A program made the position numbers and the translations under genes. From Pseudescherichia sp031998825 (GTDB lineage Bacteria > Pseudomonadota > Gammaproteobacteria > Enterobacterales > Enterobacteriaceae), in assembly GCF_031998825.1 (NCBI RefSeq), contig NZ_DAMACX010000014.1, positions 20,494 to 84,493 on the forward strand: a stretch of DNA of 64,000 bases. Direction: 5' to 3'. The notes below the pieces were generated by a model. It did not search any database. It saw only the letters and a program-made list of their open reading frames with translations, and was not told where the DNA came from. Positions 1-7,046 of this stretch are shown here, in pieces; position 1 is the first letter of the stretch, and each line of letters begins with the position of its first letter.

Positions 1-260
1 GAGACGATATAGGAGATAATCAGAGCCGGAAGCATTACCGCAAAAATGATCCGTCGGGCGAGCGGTGCGCCAAAAATACGCACGGTCAGGTCGGTGGCGA
101 GGAAGATAAACGGAAAGCTAAACGCGCCCCAGGTGGTATGGAAACCAAACACTGAGATCGGCAGCTGCACCAGATAGTTGCTGGAGGTGATCACCAGCAG
201 GTGAAAAAGCGATAGCCAGAACAGCGCCTTGGTGCGCTGCGATTGCGAAAACTGCGTCAT
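1..260 (-). CDS. yhhQ: Queuosine precursor transporter YhhQ, N-terminal part only (runs off the window)
   Basis: The first 86 codons of a gene read leftward from an ATG at 258-260. The translation opens MTQFSQSQRTKALFWL and continues as hydrophobic membrane segments, matching the start of E. coli YhhQ, an inner-membrane protein of the VUT/DUF165 family that imports queuosine precursors (preQ0/preQ1). The position next to tusA and divergent from it is the same as in E. coli. The 3' end lies before base 1, so integrity of the gene cannot be judged. Confidence 0.9.
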   Translation of the reverse strand, partial: MTQFSQSQRTKALFWLSLFHLLVITSSNYLVQLPISVFGFHTTWGAFSFPFIFLATDLTVRIFGAPLARRIIFAVMLPALIISYIV

Positions 261-427
261 ATTGTGACCTTTTTGTGAGTTGGGGTGAGGGAACCCAATA
301 AAATCCGCCGCATCATACTGCTTTTACTACGCTTTGCAATGGTTAAAATGCACGCAATCGTTAACATGGTTTGCTTTGCGATAATCGCGGCGTAAACTAC
401 AGCGGTTTTCGACTGAATGAGCTAAAA

Positions 428-673
428 ATGACCGATCTCTTCTCTACGCCAGACCACACTCTTGACGCTAAAGGGCTGCGCTGCCCGGAACCTGTAATGA
501 TGGTGCGCAAAACCGTGCGTACGATGCAAGCTGGCGAAACGCTGCTGATTATCGCCGACGATCCCGCCACTACGCGCGATATTCCCGGCTTTTGCCGCTT
601 TATGGAGCACGAGCTGGTGGCCCAGCAGGTTGAAGCGCTGCCCTACCGCTATCTGCTACGTAAAGGGCAGTAA
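428..673 (+). CDS. tusA: Sulfurtransferase TusA
   Basis: An 81-residue protein starting MTDLFSTPDHTLDAKGLRCP. TusA takes persulfide sulfur from the cysteine desulfurase IscS and hands it to TusBCD for 2-thiolation of tRNA wobble uridines; it also feeds sulfur to molybdenum cofactor synthesis. The family CPxP motif is present as Cys19-Pro-Glu-Pro, Cys19 being the sulfur carrier. The frame is open upstream to 371, but the ATG at 428 gives the standard family length and N-terminus. It is divergent from yhhQ and is followed by a REP cluster. Confidence 0.95.
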   Translation: MTDLFSTPDHTLDAKGLRCPEPVMMVRKTVRTMQAGETLLIIADDPATTRDIPGFCRFMEHELVAQQVEALPYRYLLRKGQ

Positions 674-675
674 TG

Positions 676-760
676 ACGCCCGGTGGCGCTACGCCTACCG
701 GGCCTACAGATCGCAATGAACCCATTGTAGGCCGGGCAAACGCAGTGCCGCCCGGCGTTT
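676..760. repeat. BIME (two inverted REP units) between tusA and the GH42 gene
   Basis: Two GCCCGG/CCGGGC palindromic units in opposite orientation, separated by a short spacer, fill the gap between the convergent tusA and beta-galactosidase genes. Matching units recur throughout the window. This one marks the left edge of the tusA-zntA insert. Confidence 0.85.
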
Positions 761-763
761 AGT

Positions 764-2818
764 TTACTCCGCCAGAAAGACCTCGACGCCAAAGGCGGGC
801 AGCGCGTACCGCTGATCCTGCCGCTCACCGGTATTTAGCAGCGCCTCAAGCGGCCCCGCCTCCTGGGTCAGATCGAGCGTCACGGCACAATCGCTAAAGT
901 TCTGTACAAAGATATACCGCTTGCCATCCTGCTCTCTGACGGTGGCTACCATCCCGGACGGCAGACGCAGGGTCGTGCAGGCAGACAGCCCGTGCCGGTC
1001 TGCGATCTGCTGGTAGAAGTCCGTCAGAAAATCGCTTCCGGTTCTGGCCGCCACGTAGTATGCCTCGCCTTTACCATAGCGGTTGCGGGTGACGGCTGGC
1101 CTGCCCTGGTAGAAATCCTGCTGATAAACGCCCAGCACCTCCGCCCCTTCGGTATGGATCAGATCGCACAGTTCAAGGCAGGTGTAGTCGCGGGTCGCTT
1201 TATCCCACGATGCCGCCGTCATCTGGATCTGGTTCGTTTCACCGTCGTACAGGCTGTCGATCTCTTCTGACCAGATGCCTAAAACGTCCCGCAGCGGACC
1301 AGGAAAGCCGGTGGTGTAACAGAGATCGTCCTCGTTAACGATCCCTGACCAGTAAGTGGCAATAAAAATGCCGCCTGCGGCAACGAACTGGTTCACTCGG
1401 TCGGCAAACGCCTCGTTTACCATATAGAGCATGGGGGCAACAACGACACGGTACCGGCTAATGTCGACGCGCTGGGAGACGATATCGACCTGAATGTTTT
1501 GCTGCCATAGCGCCTGGTAGTGCTTATGCACGGTCTCTTCGAATTTGATGCCGCAGTTGCGTGGCCCTGCCGAATCGTTCACCGCCCAGCGGTTATCCCA
1601 GTCGTAAACAATCGCCACCTCGGCCCGATAATCGCTCCCTGCTGCATCGGCCAGCTTCTCAAGCGCAGTGCCAACCTGTTTGACATCCTGCCCTACCCGC
1701 GTGTTGAGGTGTCCAACATGATCGACCACCGCACCGTGCAGCTTCTCGCTGGAGCCGCGGCTTTTACGCCACTGAAAATACTGCACCGAGCCGGAACCAT
1801 GCGCCACCGCCTGCAGGGCCGAAAGCAGATGCATCCCCGGTTTTTTCAGCTTGCTGATCGGCTGCCAGTTGGTAGTGCCCGGCGTTGACTCCATCAGCAA
1901 AAACGGCAGGCCGGGCTTCAGGCTTCTCATCAGGTCAAATGTAAACGCGGTGTAAGAGGCGAGCGCCTGCTGATCCCGGGTCTGATGCCACTCCGGGTAG
2001 CTATCCCAGGAGACAAAATCGATCTCCTGCGCCAGGCGCCAGTAATCGTAATCATAAAACGCGCCGTGAAAATTCGTTGTCGCCGGTAGCGCCGGGTTAA
2101 AGGGTTTTACGGCCTCTATCTCATGGCGGCAGAAGAGCGCCACCTGCTCAGTGACGAAGCGCCGCCAGTCAAGATTCAGGGCATGAACCGACTGCTCCCC
2201 CAGCGGCCCCGGGGAGTGGATCTGGCTCCAGCTGGTATATTCGTGGCTCCAGAAGGTGCTCCACCAGCGCTGGTTCAGGTTCTCCAGGCTCTGATATTTC
2301 TCCTTCAGCCAGCCACGAAAGTTTTCCTGGCAGATCTCGCAGTGGCACTCCCCACCATATTCATTGGAGATATGCCAGGCCAGCACCGCCGGATGATTGG
2401 CATAGCGTCTGGCCAGCTGCGCGTTTATCTTTCCCGTCAGGCGGAGATAGGCGGGGGAGGAGTAGCAGTGATTATGCCGCTCGCCGTGCAGATTCCGGGT
2501 GCGATCGCTGTTGGTTCTTAACACCTCTGGATATTTTTCTGACACCCACGCTGGCCTTGCTCCGCTGGGGGTCGCCAGAAAAACAGAGATGCCGTTGGCA
2601 TAAAGCTTATCGAGCACGTTATCCAGCCAACCAAACTGGTAGTGCCCCTCTTCAGGCTCCAGGCTTGACCAGCTGAATATGCCGACCGACATGACGTTGC
2701 ACCGGGCCTCTTTCATCATCGCAATGTCCTGCTCGATAATGCCTGGCTGATGCAACCACTGATCGGGGTTGTAATCGGCACCGTGTAAAAAACCCAGCGT
2801 TGGGAATAAGTTGCGCAT
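764..2818 (-). CDS. Beta-galactosidase, glycoside hydrolase family 42
   Basis: A 684-residue cytoplasmic-type enzyme with no signal peptide; it opens FPTLGFLHGADYNPDQW, the GH42 TIM-barrel start. The likely acid/base is Glu153 in the NEYGG motif and the likely nucleophile is Glu310 in LLMESTPG. The cysteine cluster of zinc-binding GH42 enzymes is present (Cys118, Cys158, Cys160, Cys163). A trimerisation-type domain and a beta-sandwich tail follow. Known members hydrolyse beta-1,4/1,6 galactosides, often plant galacto-oligosaccharides rather than only lactose. It is the second gene of an operon with a LacY-type permease, 11 bases downstream of the permease stop. The regulator gene is divergent from the operon. 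This enzyme is unrelated in sequence to E. coli LacZ (GH2). The exact substrate cannot be read from sequence. Confidence 0.9.
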   Translation of the reverse strand: MRNLFPTLGFLHGADYNPDQWLHQPGIIEQDIAMMKEARCNVMSVGIFSWSSLEPEEGHYQFGWLDNVLDKLYANGISVFLATPSGARPAWVSEKYPEVLRTNSDRTRNLHGERHNHCYSSPAYLRLTGKINAQLARRYANHPAVLAWHISNEYGGECHCEICQENFRGWLKEKYQSLENLNQRWWSTFWSHEYTSWSQIHSPGPLGEQSVHALNLDWRRFVTEQVALFCRHEIEAVKPFNPALPATTNFHGAFYDYDYWRLAQEIDFVSWDSYPEWHQTRDQQALASYTAFTFDLMRSLKPGLPFLLMESTPGTTNWQPISKLKKPGMHLLSALQAVAHGSGSVQYFQWRKSRGSSEKLHGAVVDHVGHLNTRVGQDVKQVGTALEKLADAAGSDYRAEVAIVYDWDNRWAVNDSAGPRNCGIKFEETVHKHYQALWQQNIQVDIVSQRVDISRYRVVVAPMLYMVNEAFADRVNQFVAAGGIFIATYWSGIVNEDDLCYTTGFPGPLRDVLGIWSEEIDSLYDGETNQIQMTAASWDKATRDYTCLELCDLIHTEGAEVLGVYQQDFYQGRPAVTRNRYGKGEAYYVAARTGSDFLTDFYQQIADRHGLSACTTLRLPSGMVATVREQDGKRYIFVQNFSDCAVTLDLTQEAGPLEALLNTGERQDQRYALPAFGVEVFLAE

Positions 2819-2829
2819 GACCGCCTCCG

Positions 2830-4062
2830 TTAAGCTAAAGACTCTCTCTCCTGAGAAAGATTGATGGCCTGGCCTTTCCGGTTATGTAAAGAGAACACGG
2901 AGAAGAGCGTGAACAGGCCTGAAATGATGCCAAGAATGATGTAGGCGTTGGCGAAGCCAATGGTGTCGTACAGATAGCCGACAGCGGGTGAGTAGACCGT
3001 AGTGGCGATGGACGCGGCAAACAGCACCAGCAGATAGATAGTCGATGAGAGCTTGTGATCGAAATTCTGCGCAATAAACTTAAATACGGCGATGAGAATG
3101 AGCGGCTTCTCGATGGCGTGCATCATTTTTACCGTGGCAATCCATACCGGGCCGAGAGGTACGGCAGAGCCAAGAATACGTACCGACATAATCGTCCCGG
3201 CAATCACCAGCGCCCATTTTGCTCCTACGCGGTTTACAAACCACGGCATCAGCCCCAAAAACAGCGTTTCAAAACAGACCTGCACCGAGGCGAGGGTGCC
3301 GTACCACTTATTCCCGACGTCCACGCTGGAGAATTGCAGGGAAAAGTACTGGGCGAACTGCTGGTCATAGGTATCGTAGATTTGCGTGACGAACAGCGTG
3401 AAGATAATCAGCATCCAGAACTGACGATTTTTTGCCAGCTCGAAGACATGTCCCGCCTTCAGGGAGGAGGTCATCTTCTCCTCTTCAACCGTGACCTCTA
3501 TTTTGGTCAGCATAAAGCAGACGGCGGCTAAGACGATAGCCGCGCTGGCCAGCCAGAAAGAGAGGTTAGGGTTATCGTTGATATTGCGACCCACAATATA
3601 GGCCGCCGCGGCCCAGCCCAGCGATCCCCACATTCTGACCCGGCCATATTCAAAGGCGTAGCGGCGGGAGATTTTATCAATATAAGAGTCGATAACGCCG
3701 CAGCCCGAGTTAAAGATAATCCCCAGATAGATACCGCCGAGAATCGCCCCCAACCAGAAGGTGCTCACCAGCAGCGGAGCATAGACGTAAATAAAGAATG
3801 GCCCAATTGGCAACAACAGGGCAACGATCAGGAAAATAAGCGATTTTTTGGTGCCAAATTTGTCAGAAATATAACCAAAGAACGGCTGCATCGTTAGGGC
3901 AATAAAGGCGTTGATGGCATAGAGCCAACCGGTTTTTGTTGCGCTAATGCCTAAGTGTTGAGTGGTCCAGATAACAAAAAAAGCCATCGTTGCCGACCAG
4001 GCAAACAGATAGAGAAAGTCGAAAATACTTAACAGTATGTAGTTCCTTTTGCCGGTAACCAT
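2830..4062 (-). CDS. lacY: LacY-type galactoside:H+ symporter (MFS, oligosaccharide:H+ symporter family)
   Basis: A 410-residue, twelve-helix MFS permease with strong similarity to LacY. Residues matching the LacY proton and sugar site are visible: Arg144 (in YGRVRMWG), Glu269 (in VCFETLF), Arg302 (in GTIMSVRILG), and His322 and Glu325 (in MMHAIEKP), in E. coli numbering. The residue aligned with Glu126 is Asp, a conservative change at a sugar-binding position. I place the start at the ATG at 4062, which has AAGGA about eight bases upstream; the frame also opens at a TTG at 4080. It is the first gene of a two-gene operon with the GH42 enzyme. The named symbol rests on family resemblance, and the transported sugar could be another beta- or alpha-galactoside. 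Confidence 0.85.
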   Translation of the reverse strand: MVTGKRNYILLSIFDFLYLFAWSATMAFFVIWTTQHLGISATKTGWLYAINAFIALTMQPFFGYISDKFGTKKSLIFLIVALLLPIGPFFIYVYAPLLVSTFWLGAILGGIYLGIIFNSGCGVIDSYIDKISRRYAFEYGRVRMWGSLGWAAAAYIVGRNINDNPNLSFWLASAAIVLAAVCFMLTKIEVTVEEEKMTSSLKAGHVFELAKNRQFWMLIIFTLFVTQIYDTYDQQFAQYFSLQFSSVDVGNKWYGTLASVQVCFETLFLGLMPWFVNRVGAKWALVIAGTIMSVRILGSAVPLGPVWIATVKMMHAIEKPLILIAVFKFIAQNFDHKLSSTIYLLVLFAASIATTVYSPAVGYLYDTIGFANAYIILGIISGLFTLFSVFSLHNRKGQAINLSQERESLA

Positions 4063-4166
4063 CTCTTTTTTCCTTATCAAGGAACAGAAGTTAGTGCTTC
4101 GCCTGGGCTGCAGCGAATAGCGTTCTTTGGAGAGTGTCTGACTGGAGTGAACGGCCTCGTCAAAAA

Positions 4167-4181
4167 TGTATGACGTTCACA
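4167..4181 (-). promoter_or_regulatory. Putative LacI-type operator, copy nearest the lacY gene
   Basis: Read leftward this is TGTGAACGTCATACA followed by a run of T. It shares TGTGAACGT-N3-ACATTTT with the site at 4309-4323 and resembles the E. coli lac operator core. Binding by the neighbouring repressor is inferred. Confidence 0.55.
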
Positions 4182-4215
4182 TCCATGGTTTACATACAAT
4201 ACCTGACAAATCTTT

Positions 4216-4230
4216 TGCACAACGTTCACC
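4216..4230 (-). promoter_or_regulatory. Putative LacI-type operator, middle copy
   Basis: Read leftward this is GGTGAACGTTGTGCA. It carries the same exact 8-base GTGAACGT half-site as the two flanking operators; the second half is weaker (GCA for ACA). Confidence 0.45.
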
Positions 4231-4239
4231 GCTGCGAAA

Positions 4240-4255
4240 TGTAACCGTTATCACA
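4240..4255. promoter_or_regulatory. Putative CRP-cAMP site in the lacY/lacI divergent region
   Basis: Read leftward it is TGTGATAACGGTTACA, which is the CRP consensus TGTGA-N6-TCACA with one mismatch. A catabolite-activated lac-like operon is expected to have one. It lies between two of the putative repressor operators. Confidence 0.55.
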
Positions 4256-4308
4256 TAACAGCCTTTTTTCTTGTGGCGAAAGGTGAACAGGATCGCAAAA
4301 AATAGCCA

Positions 4309-4323
4309 TGTGAACGTAAGACA
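4309..4323 (+). promoter_or_regulatory. Putative LacI-type operator over the regulator's own promoter
   Basis: TGTGAACGTAAGACA matches 11 of 15 positions of the E. coli lac O1 core TGTGAGCGGATAACA. It sits just before a good -10 hexamer (TATGAT at 4331-4336 or thereabouts), so it may mediate autorepression as well as looping to the copies at 4167-4230. Confidence 0.5.
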
Positions 4324-4375
4324 TTTTGTTATGATAAAGGGGTGCAGTTGAGACGTAGCTGAGAAAGGAAAAAGG

Positions 4376-5395
4376 GTGAATAAGAGCAAAAATGCGACCC
4401 TGGAAGATGTTGCTCGCCATGCGGGTGTCTCTTATCAGACCGTATCCAGAGTATTAAATAAGTCCGTTAATGTTGCCGAAAAGACGCGTATCCGCGTCGA
4501 AAAAGCGATTGAAGAGCTGCGCTATGTGCCGAACCGTCTCGCCCAACAGCTGGTAGGAAAACATGCACAAACTCTCGGGCTGGTTACTACCTCGCTTGCT
4601 CTTCATGCGCCTTCGCAAATTGCCGCCTCGGTAAAAAAACATGCTCGCGACGCTGGCTATCAGGTTCTTATCTCAATGATCGATGAAAGCGATACCACTG
4701 CCATCCAGCAATCGATTAATGATTTTAAGTCGCAGTTGGTCGACAAAATCATTATCAACGTGCCGCTGGAAAGGGCTGTCGCTGAGGCAGTAGCCCGGCA
4801 GAATGAGGACGTTACCTGCCTGTTTCTCGACGTTGCACCTGATAGCGACGTTTTTCACGTTATCTTCGATCCGACAAACGGTACCCGGGAGAGCGTAAAA
4901 CAGCTTTATGAGTTGGGACACCGGCATATTGCGCTGATGCCTGGCCCACAGCATGCCGTATCGGCCCAGCTGCGTTTAGCCAGCTGGTTGGATAGCCTTA
5001 ACGAGTGTGGCCTGACGCCTTGCTCGGTCATTTTCGGCTCATGGGACGCGCCGAGCGGATTTGCTGGCGTGCAGACGCTGCTTACTGAGAAAAAAACGTT
5101 TACCGCGCTGCTGGCAGGTAACGACCAGATGGCACTGGGAGCGCTGAGCGCCTTGCATCAGGCACGGATTGCCGTACCTGAGCAGGTGTCGGTAGTGGGT
5201 TACGATGACAGCTACGAAAGCGCGTTCTTTATCCCCTCTCTGACCACTGTGCGTCTGGATCTGGATGCCCAGGGGAAAGAGGCGGTAGCAAAGGTGCTGG
5301 CAGCGTCGCCGGGTAAGCTACCGGGGAGCCGCATCCTGCCAGCAGAGTTTGTTTTGCGTAGCTCAACGGCTATTCGGACTACCGTTGTCACATAA
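4376..5395 (+). CDS. lacI: LacI-type repressor of the adjacent lac-like operon
   Basis: A 339-residue LacI/GalR regulator. The helix-turn-helix is at residues 8-27 (LEDVARHAGVSYQTVSRVLN); its recognition helix YQTVSR is identical to that of E. coli LacI. The sensor domain keeps LacI-specific stretches such as SLALHAPSQI, NDQMALGA and VVGYDD. The chain ends about 20 residues earlier than E. coli LacI and lacks the C-terminal leucine-heptad helix that makes the K-12 protein a tetramer, so a dimer is likely. The start is a GTG preceded by AAAGGAAAAAGG. It is divergent from lacY across a 313-base control region. Inducer identity is unknown. Confidence 0.85.
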   Translation: MNKSKNATLEDVARHAGVSYQTVSRVLNKSVNVAEKTRIRVEKAIEELRYVPNRLAQQLVGKHAQTLGLVTTSLALHAPSQIAASVKKHARDAGYQVLISMIDESDTTAIQQSINDFKSQLVDKIIINVPLERAVAEAVARQNEDVTCLFLDVAPDSDVFHVIFDPTNGTRESVKQLYELGHRHIALMPGPQHAVSAQLRLASWLDSLNECGLTPCSVIFGSWDAPSGFAGVQTLLTEKKTFTALLAGNDQMALGALSALHQARIAVPEQVSVVGYDDSYESAFFIPSLTTVRLDLDAQGKEAVAKVLAASPGKLPGSRILPAEFVLRSSTAIRTTVVT

Positions 5396-5414
5396 TTGAA
5401 CCATCGTTTCACAA
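5396..5414. promoter_or_regulatory. Imperfect LacI/GalR-type palindrome upstream of the TRAP operon
   Basis: Read leftward: TTGTGAAACGATGGTTCAA, an imperfect inverted repeat with a central CG-like core, starting right after the lacI stop codon. It is paired with the better palindrome at 5428-5441. Confidence 0.35.
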
Positions 5415-5427
5415 TCTTATTACTTTT

Positions 5428-5441
5428 GTGAACCGCTTCAC
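5428..5441. promoter_or_regulatory. LacI/GalR-type palindromic operator upstream of the TRAP operon
   Basis: GTGAACCGCTTCAC fits the general GTGAAnCGnTTCAC operator form of the LacI/GalR family. It lies about 90 bases before the TRAP binding-protein gene. Which regulator uses it is not known; the adjacent LacI-type protein is one candidate because the half-site shares GTGAAC. Confidence 0.5.
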
Positions 5442-5529
5442 CTCTGCTTCTCCAGACGTAGTGTAGTTTTTAAGCGTAAAAATTAGAACGCTGTCCTGGC
5501 GCTTACCTCACTACCCTGGAGTTGACTCA

Positions 5530-6501
5530 ATGAAAACGACCCTTAAGCCGTTGTTAGCCGCTCTGTGCCTCTCTGCCTTTGCCTCCTCTGTTGCTGCTCA
5601 AACCATTAAGGCTGCCGACGTCCACCCGCAGGGTTATCCCAACGTGGTGGCCGTGGAGCATATGGGCGAAAAACTGAAACAGCAAACCGACGGCAAGCTG
5701 GAGATTAAAGTCTTCCCCGGCGGCGTGCTCGGGGATGAAAAGCAGATGATTGAGCAGGCGCAGATGGGCGCTATCGACATGATCCGCGTCTCCATGGCAC
5801 CGGTGGCGGCGATCCTGCCGGATATCGAAGTCTTTACGCTGCCCTACGTCTTCCGCGATGAAGACCACATGCACAAGATCATCGATGGCGATATCGGTAA
5901 AAGCATTGGTGACAAGCTCACCGCCAATCCGAAATCTCGCCTGGTGTTCCTCGGCTGGATGGACTCCGGCACCCGTAACCTGATCACCAAAGATCCCATC
6001 GTCAAGCCGGAAGATCTGAAAGGGAAGAAGATCCGCGTGCAGGGTAGCCCGGTCGCGCTGGCGACGCTGAAAGATATGGGTGCCAACTCGGTAGCGATGG
6101 GCGTCAGCGAGGTCTACAGCGGGATGCAGACCGGCGTCATCGACGGCGCAGAGAACAACCCGCCGACCTTTGTCGCCCACAACTACATGCCGGTGGCAAA
6201 AAACTACACCCTCAGCGGTCACTTTATCACCCCAGAGATGCTGCTCTACTCCAAAGTGAAGTGGGACAAGCTCAGCGCTGACGAGCAGCAGAAGATCCTC
6301 ACCCTCGCTCGCGAAGCGCAGTTTGAGCAGCGCAAACTGTGGGATGCCTATAACCAGCAGGCGCTCGACAAGATGAAGGCGGGCGGGGTTCAGTTCCATG
6401 AAATCGACAAAACGGTCTTTATCAAAGCGACGGAGCCGGTGCGCGCCCAGTATGGCGATAAGCATCAGGATCTGATGAAAGCCATCGCTGACGTCCAGTA
6501 A
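5530..6501 (+). CDS. TRAP transporter periplasmic solute-binding protein, DctP family
   Basis: A 323-residue secreted protein with a Sec signal peptide (cleavage expected after SVAA, near residue 23). It carries the DctP-family core: FPGGVLGDEKQMIEQ near residues 62-76, and GKKIRVQGSP, whose Arg is the usual carboxylate-clamping residue, followed by MQTGVIDGAEN. TRAP binding proteins capture carboxylated solutes (C4-dicarboxylates, sugar acids, sialate) in the periplasm and deliver them to the QM membrane pair. It is the first gene of a dctP-dctQ-dctM operon. The ligand cannot be named from sequence; a sugar acid would fit the sugar-related context, but that is inference. Confidence 0.9.
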   Translation: MKTTLKPLLAALCLSAFASSVAAQTIKAADVHPQGYPNVVAVEHMGEKLKQQTDGKLEIKVFPGGVLGDEKQMIEQAQMGAIDMIRVSMAPVAAILPDIEVFTLPYVFRDEDHMHKIIDGDIGKSIGDKLTANPKSRLVFLGWMDSGTRNLITKDPIVKPEDLKGKKIRVQGSPVALATLKDMGANSVAMGVSEVYSGMQTGVIDGAENNPPTFVAHNYMPVAKNYTLSGHFITPEMLLYSKVKWDKLSADEQQKILTLAREAQFEQRKLWDAYNQQALDKMKAGGVQFHEIDKTVFIKATEPVRAQYGDKHQDLMKAIADVQ

Positions 6502-6526
6502 ATCTGATCTGTTTTGTGGAGGACGT

Positions 6527-7036
6527 ATGTCCCAACTCTACCTGAAGTGGATGGACCGTCTGTACCTGCTCGCCATGGCCGTGGCGGGCCTGTCGCTGCT
6601 GGTGATGACCATTGTGATCCCCATTGGTATCTTCTCGCGCTACGTACTTAACCGCGGCGAGTCCTGGCCGGAGCCGATCGCCATCATCTGCATGGTGACC
6701 TTTACCTTTATCGGGGCCGCGGTGAGCTACCGCGCCGGGTCGCATATCGCGGTGAACATGCTCACCGATCGGCTGCCCGAGTCGCTCAAAACGCTCTGCG
6801 CCAGGCTGGTGGATCTGCTGATGCTGGGGATCTCACTGCTGATGTTCTGGTACAGCTACCTGCTGTGCGTTGAGCTGTGGGAGCAGCCGGTCGCCGAGTT
6901 TCCCATTCTGACTTCAGGGGAGAGCTATCTGCCGCTGCCGCTGGGGTCGGCGATTCTGATCCTGTTTGTCCTTGAGCGCCTACTGTTTGGCTCGCAGGAA
7001 AATCGTGCGGTCGTGCTGATCGGTAACCATGGTTAA
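6527..7036 (+). CDS. TRAP transporter small membrane subunit, DctQ family
   Basis: A 169-residue integral membrane protein with four predicted hydrophobic segments and the family-typical RYVLNRGESWPEPIA motif after the second helix region. DctQ forms a scaffold around the large subunit. It starts 25 bases after the binding-protein gene with GTGGAGGA as ribosome binding site, and it is followed after 10 bases by the large subunit, so the three genes are one transcription unit. Confidence 0.9.
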   Translation: MSQLYLKWMDRLYLLAMAVAGLSLLVMTIVIPIGIFSRYVLNRGESWPEPIAIICMVTFTFIGAAVSYRAGSHIAVNMLTDRLPESLKTLCARLVDLLMLGISLLMFWYSYLLCVELWEQPVAEFPILTSGESYLPLPLGSAILILFVLERLLFGSQENRAVVLIGNHG

Positions 7037-7046
7037 GGGGTGAAAG

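Noticed and set aside
4177..4420. Two short leftward open frames covering the lacY-lacI control region
   Set aside because: They overlap operators, the CRP site and the lacI start, and have no ribosome binding sites; the region is regulatory.
5554..6465. 303-codon open frame antisense to the TRAP binding-protein gene
   Set aside because: It mirrors a GC-rich gene in a shadow frame; composition rich in His, Arg and Asp, no recognised motif, no ribosome binding site.
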